Assembly: GCA_023435335.1 (NCBI GenBank)
Contig: JAEYRU010000285.1
Location: 1 to 64,000 of the forward strand
Source of the DNA: Pseudomonadota bacterium
GTDB lineage: Bacteria; Pseudomonadota; Alphaproteobacteria; Rhizobiales; Rhizobiaceae
Reading direction: 5' to 3'
DNA: 64,000 nucleotides
Shown here piece after piece: positions 48,236 to 55,836 of the stretch (its first letter is position 1; every line of letters starts with the position of its first letter). The notes below the pieces were generated by a model. It was given only the letters and a program-made list of their open reading frames with translations. It was not told the DNA's origin and ran no database searches. A program made the position numbers and the translations under genes.

Positions 48236-48317
48236 CAGACAGTTGTACTGTCTAGCCCTCCTTGGGCGTTTCCTCCCTAGACTTGACCGCACCGTGCGAG
48301 CGATGCGGTCTTTTTTT
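48236..48317 (+). ncRNA. trans-acting sRNA candidate with UUUCCUCCCU motif (alpha-r8/MmgR-like)
   Basis: An intergenic RNA of about 82 nt on the strand opposite to both neighbours (hisN and hutG). It has a 5' hairpin AGACAG-UUGUA-CUGUCU (48237-48253), a small GCCC-UCCUU-GGGC hairpin (48255-48267), a single-stranded UUUCCUCCCU (48269-48278), and a terminator hairpin with a 7-T tail. The CU-rich anti-Shine-Dalgarno segment between stems is typical of alphaproteobacterial sRNAs of the alpha-r8 (MmgR) and alpha-r14 groups. I favour alpha-r8 from length and layout. It has its own promoter and terminator, which is strong evidence for a gene. Confidence 0.65.
48285..48317 (+). terminator. Rho-independent terminator of the small RNA
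   Basis: GACCGCA at 48285-48291 pairs with TGCGGTC at 48304-48310, followed by seven T residues (48311-48317). No protein gene on this strand precedes it within 900 bp, so it serves the small RNA. Confidence 0.85.
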
Positions 48318-48344
48318 GTCCCGGATCGGATATTTTCGAGCGGC

Positions 48345-49235
48345 CTACTCCGCCGCCAGCGGAAGGCTGGTGATTTCCTCCGCCGGCAGTGACATCAGGC
48401 CAGCCGCGAATCTCGTGAGATCGTTAGCCAGCGCCGCGAATGCACCAGTCTTGAGGTAGGTCTTTTCATCCATGTAGAGGCCCCGGTTGATCTCGATCTG
48501 CAAGGCATGCAGTCCACGTCCCGGGCGGCCGTAGTGTTCCGTGATAAAGCCCCCGGCGTAGGGCTTGTTGTGGGCCACGCGATAGCCCATGCCGGCCAGC
48601 AGCGCTATCGCATGCTCGGTCAGCGCGGTCGAGGCCGAGGCCCCGAAACGGTCTCCGACGATGAAGTCGGGCCGCATCCCGCCTTCTCCGATGCGTATGC
48701 TCGCGGGCATCGAATGGCAGTCGATGAGCACCGCGAAACCGAACTGCGCATGCGTGCGGGCGACGAGCCGCTTCAGCCGTTCGTGGTACGGCTTGTAGAT
48801 GTGCTCGACGCGTTCGATCGCCTCGGAAACCGGAAGCCGCCCTGGATAGATGTCGAGCCCCTCGCCGACAAGCCGCGGTATTGTGCCCAGCCCACCTGCA
48901 ACCCGAGGCGAACGGACGTTGGCGAAAGAGGGCAGCGGATCGGCGAACATGCGGGGGTCGAGTTCCCATGGTTCGCGGTTCACGTCGAGATAGGCGCGCG
49001 GGAAATTGGCCGCCAGCATCGGTGCGCCGAGCCCCGTCGCACCGGCGAAGAGTTCATCGACGTAGCAGTCTTCCGAGCGGCGGATCGCCCATCCATCGAG
49101 CTTGACCATGGCTAGGAAGCGCTTCGGGTAGTAGCGGCCGCTATGCGGGGAGTTGAAGACGAAGGGAACGCGCTGGGTGGGGCCTTCGATCACGAAGAAC
49201 GCAGGGGCCTCTGAAAAATCGTTGCGCGCCGTCAT
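48345..49235 (-). CDS. hutG: N-formylglutamate amidohydrolase
   Basis: A 296-residue zinc hydrolase of the FGase family (EC 3.5.1.68), which in the five-step histidine pathway releases formate from N-formylglutamate. The N-terminal FVFNSPHSGRYYP, the RSEDCYVDELF stretch, ANFPRAYLDVNREPWELDP, AVLIDCHSMPAS and HALQIEINRGLYMDE motifs are all family hallmarks. ATG 49235 (MTARNDFSEAP) is chosen; the longer frame to 49313 runs into the cpdR promoter region. No other hut genes are present. Its place next to cpdR and tRNA-Val is common in Hyphomicrobiales, so it may serve a housekeeping deformylation role. Confidence 0.88.
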   Translation of the reverse strand: MTARNDFSEAPAFFVIEGPTQRVPFVFNSPHSGRYYPKRFLAMVKLDGWAIRRSEDCYVDELFAGATGLGAPMLAANFPRAYLDVNREPWELDPRMFADPLPSFANVRSPRVAGGLGTIPRLVGEGLDIYPGRLPVSEAIERVEHIYKPYHERLKRLVARTHAQFGFAVLIDCHSMPASIRIGEGGMRPDFIVGDRFGASASTALTEHAIALLAGMGYRVAHNKPYAGGFITEHYGRPGRGLHALQIEINRGLYMDEKTYLKTGAFAALANDLTRFAAGLMSLPAEEITSLPLAAE

Positions 49236-49352
49236 TTTGCCTTTCCACCGGGGAAATCCCGCTATTGCGAGCGTGCCATTGGTTGACCCGGCTGTCCAGT
49301 CTCGCCGCGTCAACTAAGACATTGCAAACAAAGGCCTAGGAAGCGAAATTCA

Positions 49353-49381
49353 CTTGATGTTTACCATGGCGGACTCATATA
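49353..49381 (+). promoter_or_regulatory. putative promoter of cpdR
   Basis: CTTGAT at 49353-49358, 17 bp, CATATA at 49376-49381. Transcription would start near 49388, giving a short leader of about 47 nt before cpdR. The remainder of the 199-bp gap to hutG shows nothing else. Confidence 0.45.
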
Positions 49382-49434
49382 GGCGAAGTGGGTGACGCAG
49401 CTCCTCCCTGGCGTCGCATGTTCGGAAGGGATCG

Positions 49435-49797
49435 ATGACAAGGATTCTGCTGGCGGAAGATGATGATGACATGCGTCGCTTCCTGGTCAAAGCGCTGGAG
49501 CGCGCCGGTTACGACGTGAGCGACTTCGACAATGGCGCCAGCGCCTATGAGCGGTTGCGCGAGGAGCCATTTTCGCTGCTTCTGACCGACATCGTCATGC
49601 CGGAGATGGATGGCATCGAACTGGCGCGCCGCGCCACCGAACTCGATCCGGACCTGAAGGTGATGTTCATCACGGGCTTCGCCGCCGTGGCCTTGAACCC
49701 CGATTCCAAGGCGCCGCGCGACGCCAAGGTCCTGTCGAAGCCGTTCCATCTGCGCGATCTCGTCAACGAGGTCGACCGGATGCTGAAGGCCGCCTGA
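49435..49797 (+). CDS. cpdR: single-domain response regulator CpdR
   Basis: A 120-residue stand-alone receiver domain with acidic cluster at 9-12, phospho-acceptor D52 (LLLTDIVMPEMDG), T80 and K102 in SKPFHLRDL. It matches CpdR, which in its unphosphorylated form recruits ClpXP for cell-cycle proteolysis (for example of PdeA, and indirectly CtrA) and is controlled by the CckA-ChpT phosphorelay. There is no output domain. GGAAGGG precedes ATG 49435. Located between hutG and tRNA-Val as in related genera. Confidence 0.92.
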   Translation: MTRILLAEDDDDMRRFLVKALERAGYDVSDFDNGASAYERLREEPFSLLLTDIVMPEMDGIELARRATELDPDLKVMFITGFAAVALNPDSKAPRDAKVLSKPFHLRDLVNEVDRMLKAA

Positions 49798-49811
49798 GAC
49801 CTGCATGAGCA

Positions 49812-49842
49812 CTTGACGCGCGGCGCGGCATTGTGGTGTAAG
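49812..49842 (+). promoter_or_regulatory. putative promoter of tRNA-Val
   Basis: CTTGAC at 49812-49817 is followed about 18 bp later by TGTAAG (49837-49842) in an extended TGGTGTAAG context. It starts 12 bp after the cpdR stop codon and would give a transcript beginning just before the tRNA. Confidence 0.45.
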
Positions 49843-49855
49843 CGCCGCCACGGAT

Positions 49856-49930
<75 letters not shown>

Positions 49931-50093
49931 TCCGGCTTCTTGACAATCCAGGCCGTGGTTTTGCGCAAGCAATCATTGTAAGCTTAGGGCCGAGAGTTAT
50001 CGAGGCGAAGCCTAGAAGCGCCGTCAATCGACCACTGGAGCTGCAACTATGATGCTCACGGGTCGTATCAGGGATATCTAGACCGAGATCGGG

Positions 50094-50423
50094 ATGGAGA
50101 CCATGAAGTCCGGTTCGGGAGGCGACGTTTTCGTGATTGACCCGGCGCTGGAGGAAATCCCGCTGCTCGATGTCATCGCGGATTTCGCTGACGGCAGCGA
50201 TGTCCTTGACCTGTCCGACCTCCTTGCCAGTGTGCTCGGACCGGAGGTCACGCCGGAACAAGGCCGGCCCGCAGCAGCCGGCCAGGTCTCGGATATGAAC
50301 CCGCCCACTCACATCGACATCCCAGGCGCGCCAGGCGCCTTGCTCGAGTTGCCGCACTACGAACCGGCGGCAACCTACGTACTCTACCGGGACGACCAGC
50401 CGCCGGAAGCCGACATCGCCTGA
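50094..50423 (+). CDS. orphan type-I-secretion-like C-terminal target domain, small protein
   Basis: A 109-residue acidic open frame. Residues ~8-50 (SGGDVFVIDPALEE, then LDVIADFADGSDVLDLSDLL) resemble the C-terminal target region of RTX-type proteins exported by type I secretion. In those proteins a final Gly-Gly-Asp repeat is followed by an IxDFxxGxDxxDLS motif. The expected upstream RTX repeats are missing: an in-frame TAG lies 15 bp before ATG 50094 and the ribosome binding site is weak. It lies 163 bp past tRNA-Val. It may be a decayed end of an adhesin or toxin gene or a small secreted protein. No secretion ATPase is nearby. Confidence 0.5.
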   Translation: METMKSGSGGDVFVIDPALEEIPLLDVIADFADGSDVLDLSDLLASVLGPEVTPEQGRPAAAGQVSDMNPPTHIDIPGAPGALLELPHYEPAATYVLYRDDQPPEADIA

Positions 50424-50456
50424 CGCACGGCTGGCGCCTGCGACTCCGAACAGCGG

Positions 50457-52229
50457 TCAGTGGTTGTGCCTGGGCATCTTGCGCGAAATGCGCTGGAAAG
50501 CATCAGCGCCTTCGATGACGCCCCCGTCACGGAGCTGAGCCGCCGTCTCCCTGTAAATCTTCTGCCAGGGCGTCTGCGCCTGCGGTACCGCCGGTATGCC
50601 GTCCAGTTTGCGCTGTTCGATCTCCGCTTCGTCAACCAGTGCATCGCACCGCCCCCTATTGAGGTCGATCCGGATGGTGTCGCCCGTCCGCACCCACGCA
50701 AGGCCGCCGCCCGCGGCGCTCTCGGGCGACGCGTTGAGGATCGACGGGCTGTCGGCGGTCCCCGACTGGCGCCCGTCGCCGATTGTTGGCAGGCTCTGAA
50801 TGCCTCTCTTCAGGAGATGGTCCGGCGGCTGCATGTTCACCACCTCGGCGGCCCCGGGCCAGCCGAGCGGCCCCGCGCCGCGAATGACCAGGATGCAGTT
50901 TTCGTCGATGGCAAGCGCGGGATCGTTGATCCTGGCGTGGTAGTCCTCCGATCCGTCGAACACGATAGCCCGCCCCTCGAACACACCCTCGTGCCCGGGC
51001 CGCTGCAGATAGCGCGCCCTGAAACCCTCGGAGATCACGCTCATCTTCATGATTGCGAAGTCGAACAGGTTTCCCTTCATCACCATAAAGCCGCCGCGCT
51101 CCGCAAGCGGGCTTGCCCAGGGCCGGATGACCTCGCGATCCCTCGCCTCCCGCCCTTCGAGATTGCGCGCCATGGTGGAACCGGTCACGGTCGGGCATTC
51201 GCCGTCCAGTTTTCCGGCCTGCAGCAGCTCCCACATGATCGCCGGCACGCCGCCGGCCCGGTGGAAGCTCTCGCACAGGTAGTTTCCGGCCGGCTGCACG
51301 TTTGCCAGCAACGGAATGTCGTAGCCGTGGACCTGCCAGTCCTCCGGCAGCAATTCGACACCGGCGTGTCTCGCGATCGCCATCAGGTGGGGCTGTGCGT
51401 TGGTCGATCCCCCGATCGCCGAATTGACCTTGATCGCGTTGAGGAAGGCGGCGCGGGTGAGAATGTCGGAGGGCCTGAGATCCTCGTTCACGAGTTCGAC
51501 CGCGCGCCTGCCCGTGCGGTAAGCCATCTGGCCGCGCTCGCGATAGGCCGCCGGAATAGCGGCGCAGCCGGTCAGCGACATGCCGAGCGCCTCGGCCAGC
51601 GCGTTCATTGTCGAAGCCGTTCCCATGGTGTTGCAATGGCCGACTGACGGTGCCGAATCGAGTGCGGTCTGCAGGAATTCCTCGCGCGTGATCTCCCCGG
51701 CTCCGAATTTGCGCCTGGAGCTCCAGATCGCCATGCCGGAGCCTGCCAGCTTGCCCTCGTGCCAGCCGTCGAGCATCGGTCCGCCCGACAGCACGATCGC
51801 GGGGATGTCGACCGTAGCCGCAGCCATCAGCGCCGAGGGCGTTGTCTTGTCGCAGCCGGTGGTCAGCACGACGCCGTCCAACGGGTACCCGTAGAGTATC
51901 TCGACCAGCCCCAGATAGGCGAGGTTGCGGTCGAGCGCGGCGGTCGGCCTCTTGCAATTTTCGAACAGCGGATGCGTTGGAAAGGAGATCGGAATGCCGC
52001 CGGCATCGCGAATGCCGTCCCGCACCCGCCGCTCCAGTTCCAGATGCCCCCGGTTGCATGGCACGAGATCGCTGCCCGACTGCGCGATGCCGATGATCGG
52101 CCGGCCTGATCGAAGCTCCTCCGGGGTGGTGCCGTAGTTCATGAAGCGTTCGAGGTAGAGAGCCGTCAGGTCCACGTGGTCCGGATTGTCGAACCAGTCC
52201 TGCGAGCGAAGGCGTCGGCCCGTTCCCAT
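50457..52229 (-). CDS. xylD: D-xylonate dehydratase, IlvD/Edd family
   Basis: A 590-residue [2Fe-2S] dehydratase. It strongly resembles Caulobacter XylD, converting D-xylonate to 2-keto-3-deoxy-D-xylonate in the Weimberg pathway. The start LRSQDWFDNPDHVDLTALYL and the end SRKMPRHNH are as in XylD. Cluster cysteines are C58 (DLVPCNRGH), C126 (TTGCDKTTP) and C199 (SVGHCNTMGTAS). ATG 52229 gives the family N-terminus; the frame is open upstream to 52403. It is downstream of xylX on the same strand. A second family member (araC-like) is at 59632; the two are clearly different subgroups. Confidence 0.9.
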   Translation of the reverse strand: MGTGRRLRSQDWFDNPDHVDLTALYLERFMNYGTTPEELRSGRPIIGIAQSGSDLVPCNRGHLELERRVRDGIRDAGGIPISFPTHPLFENCKRPTAALDRNLAYLGLVEILYGYPLDGVVLTTGCDKTTPSALMAAATVDIPAIVLSGGPMLDGWHEGKLAGSGMAIWSSRRKFGAGEITREEFLQTALDSAPSVGHCNTMGTASTMNALAEALGMSLTGCAAIPAAYRERGQMAYRTGRRAVELVNEDLRPSDILTRAAFLNAIKVNSAIGGSTNAQPHLMAIARHAGVELLPEDWQVHGYDIPLLANVQPAGNYLCESFHRAGGVPAIMWELLQAGKLDGECPTVTGSTMARNLEGREARDREVIRPWASPLAERGGFMVMKGNLFDFAIMKMSVISEGFRARYLQRPGHEGVFEGRAIVFDGSEDYHARINDPALAIDENCILVIRGAGPLGWPGAAEVVNMQPPDHLLKRGIQSLPTIGDGRQSGTADSPSILNASPESAAGGGLAWVRTGDTIRIDLNRGRCDALVDEAEIEQRKLDGIPAVPQAQTPWQKIYRETAAQLRDGGVIEGADAFQRISRKMPRHNH

Positions 52230-52299
52230 CTGTATCAGCTCCCTCGGTTTTCGATCGCACCATGGACTTGGACCACAAGCCCCGCGGCCGCGCTGCCGG

Positions 52300-53451
52300 C
52301 TACAGCAGTCCGCGCCCGGCCAGGTAGCGCATGAGGCTCGCCGCGCCGAACGTCCAAGGCGGGCACTCGGTCGACAGGCGCACCGTGTTGCGCAGGCTGC
52401 CAAGCTTCGGCTCCGCGATGGTCACGACATCGCCGACTTTGTGGGTGAAGCCCTGGCCGGGCACGTCGCGGTCCTCGACCGGCGCGAACAGTGTTCCCAT
52501 GAAAAGCACCAAGCCGTCCGGATACTGATGGTGCTTGCCGATCGTCTGCGCCACCAGGTCGAGCGGATCGCGGCTGATCTCACGCATCGAGCTGCGTCCG
52601 TCAAGCACGAAACCGTCCGTCCCCTCGATCCTCAGGGTGAGTTCGGCCTCTCTGACGTCGTCGATCGCGTAGTTGTCGTCGAACAGGCGGATGAACGGCC
52701 CTATCGAGCAGGAGGCGTTGTTGTCCTTTGCCTTGCCCAGCAACAACGCCGAGCGGCCCTCGACGTCGCGCAGGTTGACGTCGTTGCCGAGCGTCGCGCC
52801 TTTAACGCGCCCGCGGCTGTCGACCGCAAGCACGACCTCCGGCTCAGGATTGTTCCACTTGGATACGGGGTGAAGGCCGACCGCCGCGCCCCAGCCCACC
52901 GAGGACAGCACCTGGGCCTTGGTGAACACCTCAGCATCTGGGCCGATGCCCACTTCCAGGTATTGCGACCACAGCCCCGCCTCGACGAGCACTGACTTTA
53001 CCCGCTGCGCCTCGGGTGAGCCGGGCTTCAGATCGCGCAGCTGTTCGCCGACGACCGTGCTGATCCGCTCGCGGATCTCGTGGGCGAGTTCCGCCTTTCC
53101 GCCGGCCCGCTCCTCGATGACGCGTTCCACCATCGAGCGCGCGAAGGTGACGCCGCATGCCTTCACGGCCTGCAGGTCGCAGGGCGCGAGCAGGTGCGTC
53201 GTATCCTCGGCCGCCTCGCTGGAGCGGGCAAGCAGATCGGACAGCGATATGAGCCTCTCGCCCTGCAGCCTCCCCGCGACAGCGGCCGGATCGTCCGTCT
53301 CTAGCAGGTCGCGCATGGTTGGGTAGTCGCGCGAAGTGATGTCGAAAATCTCGCCGTCACGTAGGGCCACTAACGCCGGCCCGGCAGCGTCCGGGCGCCA
53401 TACCCGGCCCACGAGGCAGCCCTGCCGCGATGCCTCAACTATCTCCTCCAA
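52300..53451 (-). CDS. xylX: 2-keto-3-deoxy-D-xylonate dehydratase, FAH family
   Basis: A 383-residue fumarylacetoacetate-hydrolase-fold protein like Caulobacter XylX, which dehydrates 2-keto-3-deoxyxylonate to alpha-ketoglutarate semialdehyde. Visible motifs are AVKACGVTFARSMVERVIEE, the KWNNPEPEVVLAVDSRG metal-binding segment and DPLDLVAQTIGKHHQYPDGLVLFMGTLFAP near the end. The start is TTG at 53451, with GGGAGGGAG just upstream. Adjacent xylD catalyses the preceding step. The semialdehyde dehydrogenase (XylA) that would finish the route to alpha-ketoglutarate is not in the window. Confidence 0.85.
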   Translation of the reverse strand: MEEIVEASRQGCLVGRVWRPDAAGPALVALRDGEIFDITSRDYPTMRDLLETDDPAAVAGRLQGERLISLSDLLARSSEAAEDTTHLLAPCDLQAVKACGVTFARSMVERVIEERAGGKAELAHEIRERISTVVGEQLRDLKPGSPEAQRVKSVLVEAGLWSQYLEVGIGPDAEVFTKAQVLSSVGWGAAVGLHPVSKWNNPEPEVVLAVDSRGRVKGATLGNDVNLRDVEGRSALLLGKAKDNNASCSIGPFIRLFDDNYAIDDVREAELTLRIEGTDGFVLDGRSSMREISRDPLDLVAQTIGKHHQYPDGLVLFMGTLFAPVEDRDVPGQGFTHKVGDVVTIAEPKLGSLRNTVRLSTECPPWTFGAASLMRYLAGRGLL

Positions 53452-53532
53452 CGTGCTCCCTCCCGCTAAATCGTTTTGAACGCGTAACTCGCATAACAGC
53501 GGACGCGCCGATTTGGAATTCCCCCCGTGACG

Positions 53533-54516
53533 TCAGCCGCCAGCGACCGCCATCCGATTGCGCCAGACCTCCGCAGCGACCACGTCGTACATGGCTTGAC
53601 CGGCTGGCGTCAGTTCCCGCCCGGCTGCGCGGATCAGCGCGTAGGGCGCTACCTCCAGTGCCAGCCCGGAAGGGAGTTCCGCCACGCTGCCGGTATTGCC
53701 GAATTCCGAGGAAAAGAAGCGGGCGACCGCCGCGGAGAAGGGCGCGATAGCATTGGTCCGGCTGACGGTAACTACGGTGAGCATCAGCGACGAAGTGTTG
53801 ATGACCTTGCCCGGCAGTGCGACACCATGCGCCGTCAGCGCGTTTTCGATGGTGGTGCGCAGCAGGGTGCGCTCGAACGGAAGCACCCAGTCGAAATCGG
53901 GCAGACGCTCCAGGAGTCTCTCGGGTGTGCGCAATAGCGGGTGGCCGCTCCTTACCAGCAGGCTGATCGGCTCCGGCCCGATGTTGCGGATGTCGAACTG
54001 GCGCTTGTCGTGCTCATCGGGCAGGCGCCCAATGTAAAAATCGAGGTCGCCCTGCACCAGCGCCTCGCATAGCACGTCGCTGGTCGCCACCTCTACGTTG
54101 ACGGTGACGCGCGGCATGCTGAGCCGCGCCTGCCTGATGGATGGAAGCACATACTCGATCGCCGGTCCCGTGACCGACCCGACGTTAACCCGCCCGCTGC
54201 GGCCCGCCAGTATTTCGCTCACCTCCCGCTCGGTCTCGTCGATCTCGAGCAGCATGCGCCGGGCGCGCCGGGAGAACGCCTCACCGGCCGGGGTCAACTC
54301 GACGCCGCGGCTGGTCCGCTGATAGAGGGCCGCACCGACAATCCGTCCCGTCTCGGCAGCCAGCCTTGAGGCAGCCGGCTGGGACATCGCCAGCGCCTCC
54401 GCCGCCGCACTGATCTGGCCAGTCTCCGCCAGCATCGCGAACAACCGAAGATGCGACACTTTCAGCCCACGCCGGACTAGGCCAGGGCCATGCGCGCCGC
54501 CGGTCCCCCCCGTCAT
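53533..54516 (-). CDS. gguR: LysR-family regulator of sugar uptake (GguR/GbpR-like)
   Basis: A 327-residue LysR regulator with an N-terminal ~18-residue extension before the HTH (VSHLRLFAMLAETGQISAAAEALAMSQPAASRLAAETGRI) and a PBP-like effector domain. It is divergent from chvE, as GbpR/GguR is in Agrobacterium, Azospirillum and Sinorhizobium, where it responds to sugar acids or sugars and controls the ChvE system and pentose/galactose catabolism. Two dyads lie in the 191-bp gap to chvE. It is followed on the same strand by xylX and xylD, so it could also head their operon. Confidence 0.85.
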   Translation of the reverse strand: MTGGTGGAHGPGLVRRGLKVSHLRLFAMLAETGQISAAAEALAMSQPAASRLAAETGRIVGAALYQRTSRGVELTPAGEAFSRRARRMLLEIDETEREVSEILAGRSGRVNVGSVTGPAIEYVLPSIRQARLSMPRVTVNVEVATSDVLCEALVQGDLDFYIGRLPDEHDKRQFDIRNIGPEPISLLVRSGHPLLRTPERLLERLPDFDWVLPFERTLLRTTIENALTAHGVALPGKVINTSSLMLTVVTVSRTNAIAPFSAAVARFFSSEFGNTGSVAELPSGLALEVAPYALIRAAGRELTPAGQAMYDVVAAEVWRNRMAVAGG

Positions 54517-54537
54517 GAACGTCCCTCCCTTAGCACG

Positions 54538-54589
54538 GATATATCAGTATCCGTATATCACAATAAGGTCTTATGATTTGACCGTCATA
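54538..54589. promoter_or_regulatory. two dyads in the gguR-chvE intergenic region, likely GguR operators
   Basis: Dyad 1 is GATATA-N10-TATATC at 54538-54559; dyad 2 is TATGA-N8-TCATA at 54572-54589. Their centres are about 32 bp apart, close to three helical turns, so a LysR tetramer could bind both on one face. A TTTGACC sequence overlapping dyad 2 could be a chvE -35 element. Binding by GguR is inferred from position. Confidence 0.5.
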
Positions 54590-54707
54590 TCGTAAACCGG
54601 AATCCTTCCCGCTGCACCCAGGATAACTGCCGGTGCCGGAGCGCGCCGCTGAGTTGCGCGGTCTCGAACCAGGAACGGCGACCTGGCTCGCCGAATGGGA
54701 GGAACAA

Positions 54708-55772
54708 TTGAAGACTCTTGTGAAGGCTCTGGCCGGACTGGCCATGGCGTCGGTGCTCGCTGTCGGCGTCGCGGAAGCTCAGGACAAAGGCTCGATCGGC
54801 ATCGCCATGCCGACCAAGTCCTCGGCCCGCTGGATTTCGGACGGTGGCTCGATGGTCGAGCAGTTCGAGAAGGCGGGCTATACGACAGACCTGCAGTATG
54901 CGGAGGACGACATCCCCAACCAGCTCGCCCAGATCGAGAACATGATCACGAAGGGCGTCAACGTGCTGGTGATAGCCGCCATCGACGGCACAACGCTGTC
55001 CAATGCTCTGGAGAACGCAGCCGCCGCCGACATCAAGGTCATAGCCTATGACCGCCTGATCCGCGACAGCGCCAATGTCGACTACTATGCCACCTTCGAC
55101 AACTTCAAGGTCGGCGTGCAGCAGGCGAATTCGCTGGTGGCGGGCCTGAAGGAGCGCTTCGGCGACGGCCCCTACAATGTCGAGCTGTTTGGCGGCTCTC
55201 CGGACGACAATAACGCCTTCTTCTTCTACAACGGCGGGATGTCGGTGCTGCAGCCGATGATCGATGCGGGTCAGGTCAAGATCGTGTCCGGCCAGATGGG
55301 CATGGACAAGGTGGGAACGCTGCGCTGGGACGGCGCGGTGGCGCAGGCCCGTATGGATAACCTGCTGTCGGCCTACTACACGAGCGAGCGCGTGCACGGT
55401 GTCCTTTCGCCTTATGACGGCCTGTCCATCGGGATCCTGTCTTCGCTGAAGGGCGTCGGGTACGGTTCCGGCGATCTCGAAATGCCCATCGTGACCGGCC
55501 AGGACGCCGAGATCCCGTCGGTAAAGTCGATCCTCGCCGGCGAACAATACTCGACCGTCTTCAAGGATACCCGCGAGCTTGCCCGCGTCACCGTCGGCAT
55601 GGTCGATGCACTGCTTGGCGGCGGCGAGCCGGAGATCAACGACACCTCCACCTACGACAACGGTATCAAGGTGGTGCCGTCCTACCTGCTCGAGCCCGTC
55701 TCCGTGGACAAGTCGAACTGGGAAGAGATCCTGGTCGGCAGCGGTTACTACACCAAGGACCAGGTGCAGTAA
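54708..55772 (+). CDS. chvE: multiple-monosaccharide ABC transporter substrate-binding protein
   Basis: A 354-residue periplasmic sugar-binding protein of the ChvE/XylF type (galactose, glucose, arabinose, xylose, fucose). The signal peptide is KTLVKALAGLAMASVLAVGVAEA. The mature protein begins QDKGSIGIAMPTKSSARWISDG, and the hinge ENMITKGVNVLVIAAIDG is typical. The start is TTG at 54708 with GGGAGGA upstream; the ATG-initiated frame at 54633 would give an unrelated extension. In Agrobacterium ChvE also signals sugars to VirA; no vir genes are present here. It is the first gene of an operon through gguABC. Confidence 0.92.
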   Translation: MKTLVKALAGLAMASVLAVGVAEAQDKGSIGIAMPTKSSARWISDGGSMVEQFEKAGYTTDLQYAEDDIPNQLAQIENMITKGVNVLVIAAIDGTTLSNALENAAAADIKVIAYDRLIRDSANVDYYATFDNFKVGVQQANSLVAGLKERFGDGPYNVELFGGSPDDNNAFFFYNGGMSVLQPMIDAGQVKIVSGQMGMDKVGTLRWDGAVAQARMDNLLSAYYTSERVHGVLSPYDGLSIGILSSLKGVGYGSGDLEMPIVTGQDAEIPSVKSILAGEQYSTVFKDTRELARVTVGMVDALLGGGEPEINDTSTYDNGIKVVPSYLLEPVSVDKSNWEEILVGSGYYTKDQVQ

Positions 55773-55836
55773 CCTGCATCCTACGCCGCCGGCAACCTCG
55801 CGTGTGCCGGCGGCAACCCAGGCAAGGCGCGGCGCG

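Noticed and set aside
49931..50093. Possible tRNA attachment-site scar of an integrated element
   Set aside because: I found no repeat of the tRNA 3' end downstream and no integrase or phage genes.
54694..55835. Possible VirA/VirG or virulence context for chvE
   Set aside because: No vir genes or vir-box patterns are visible; the surrounding genes are sugar catabolic.
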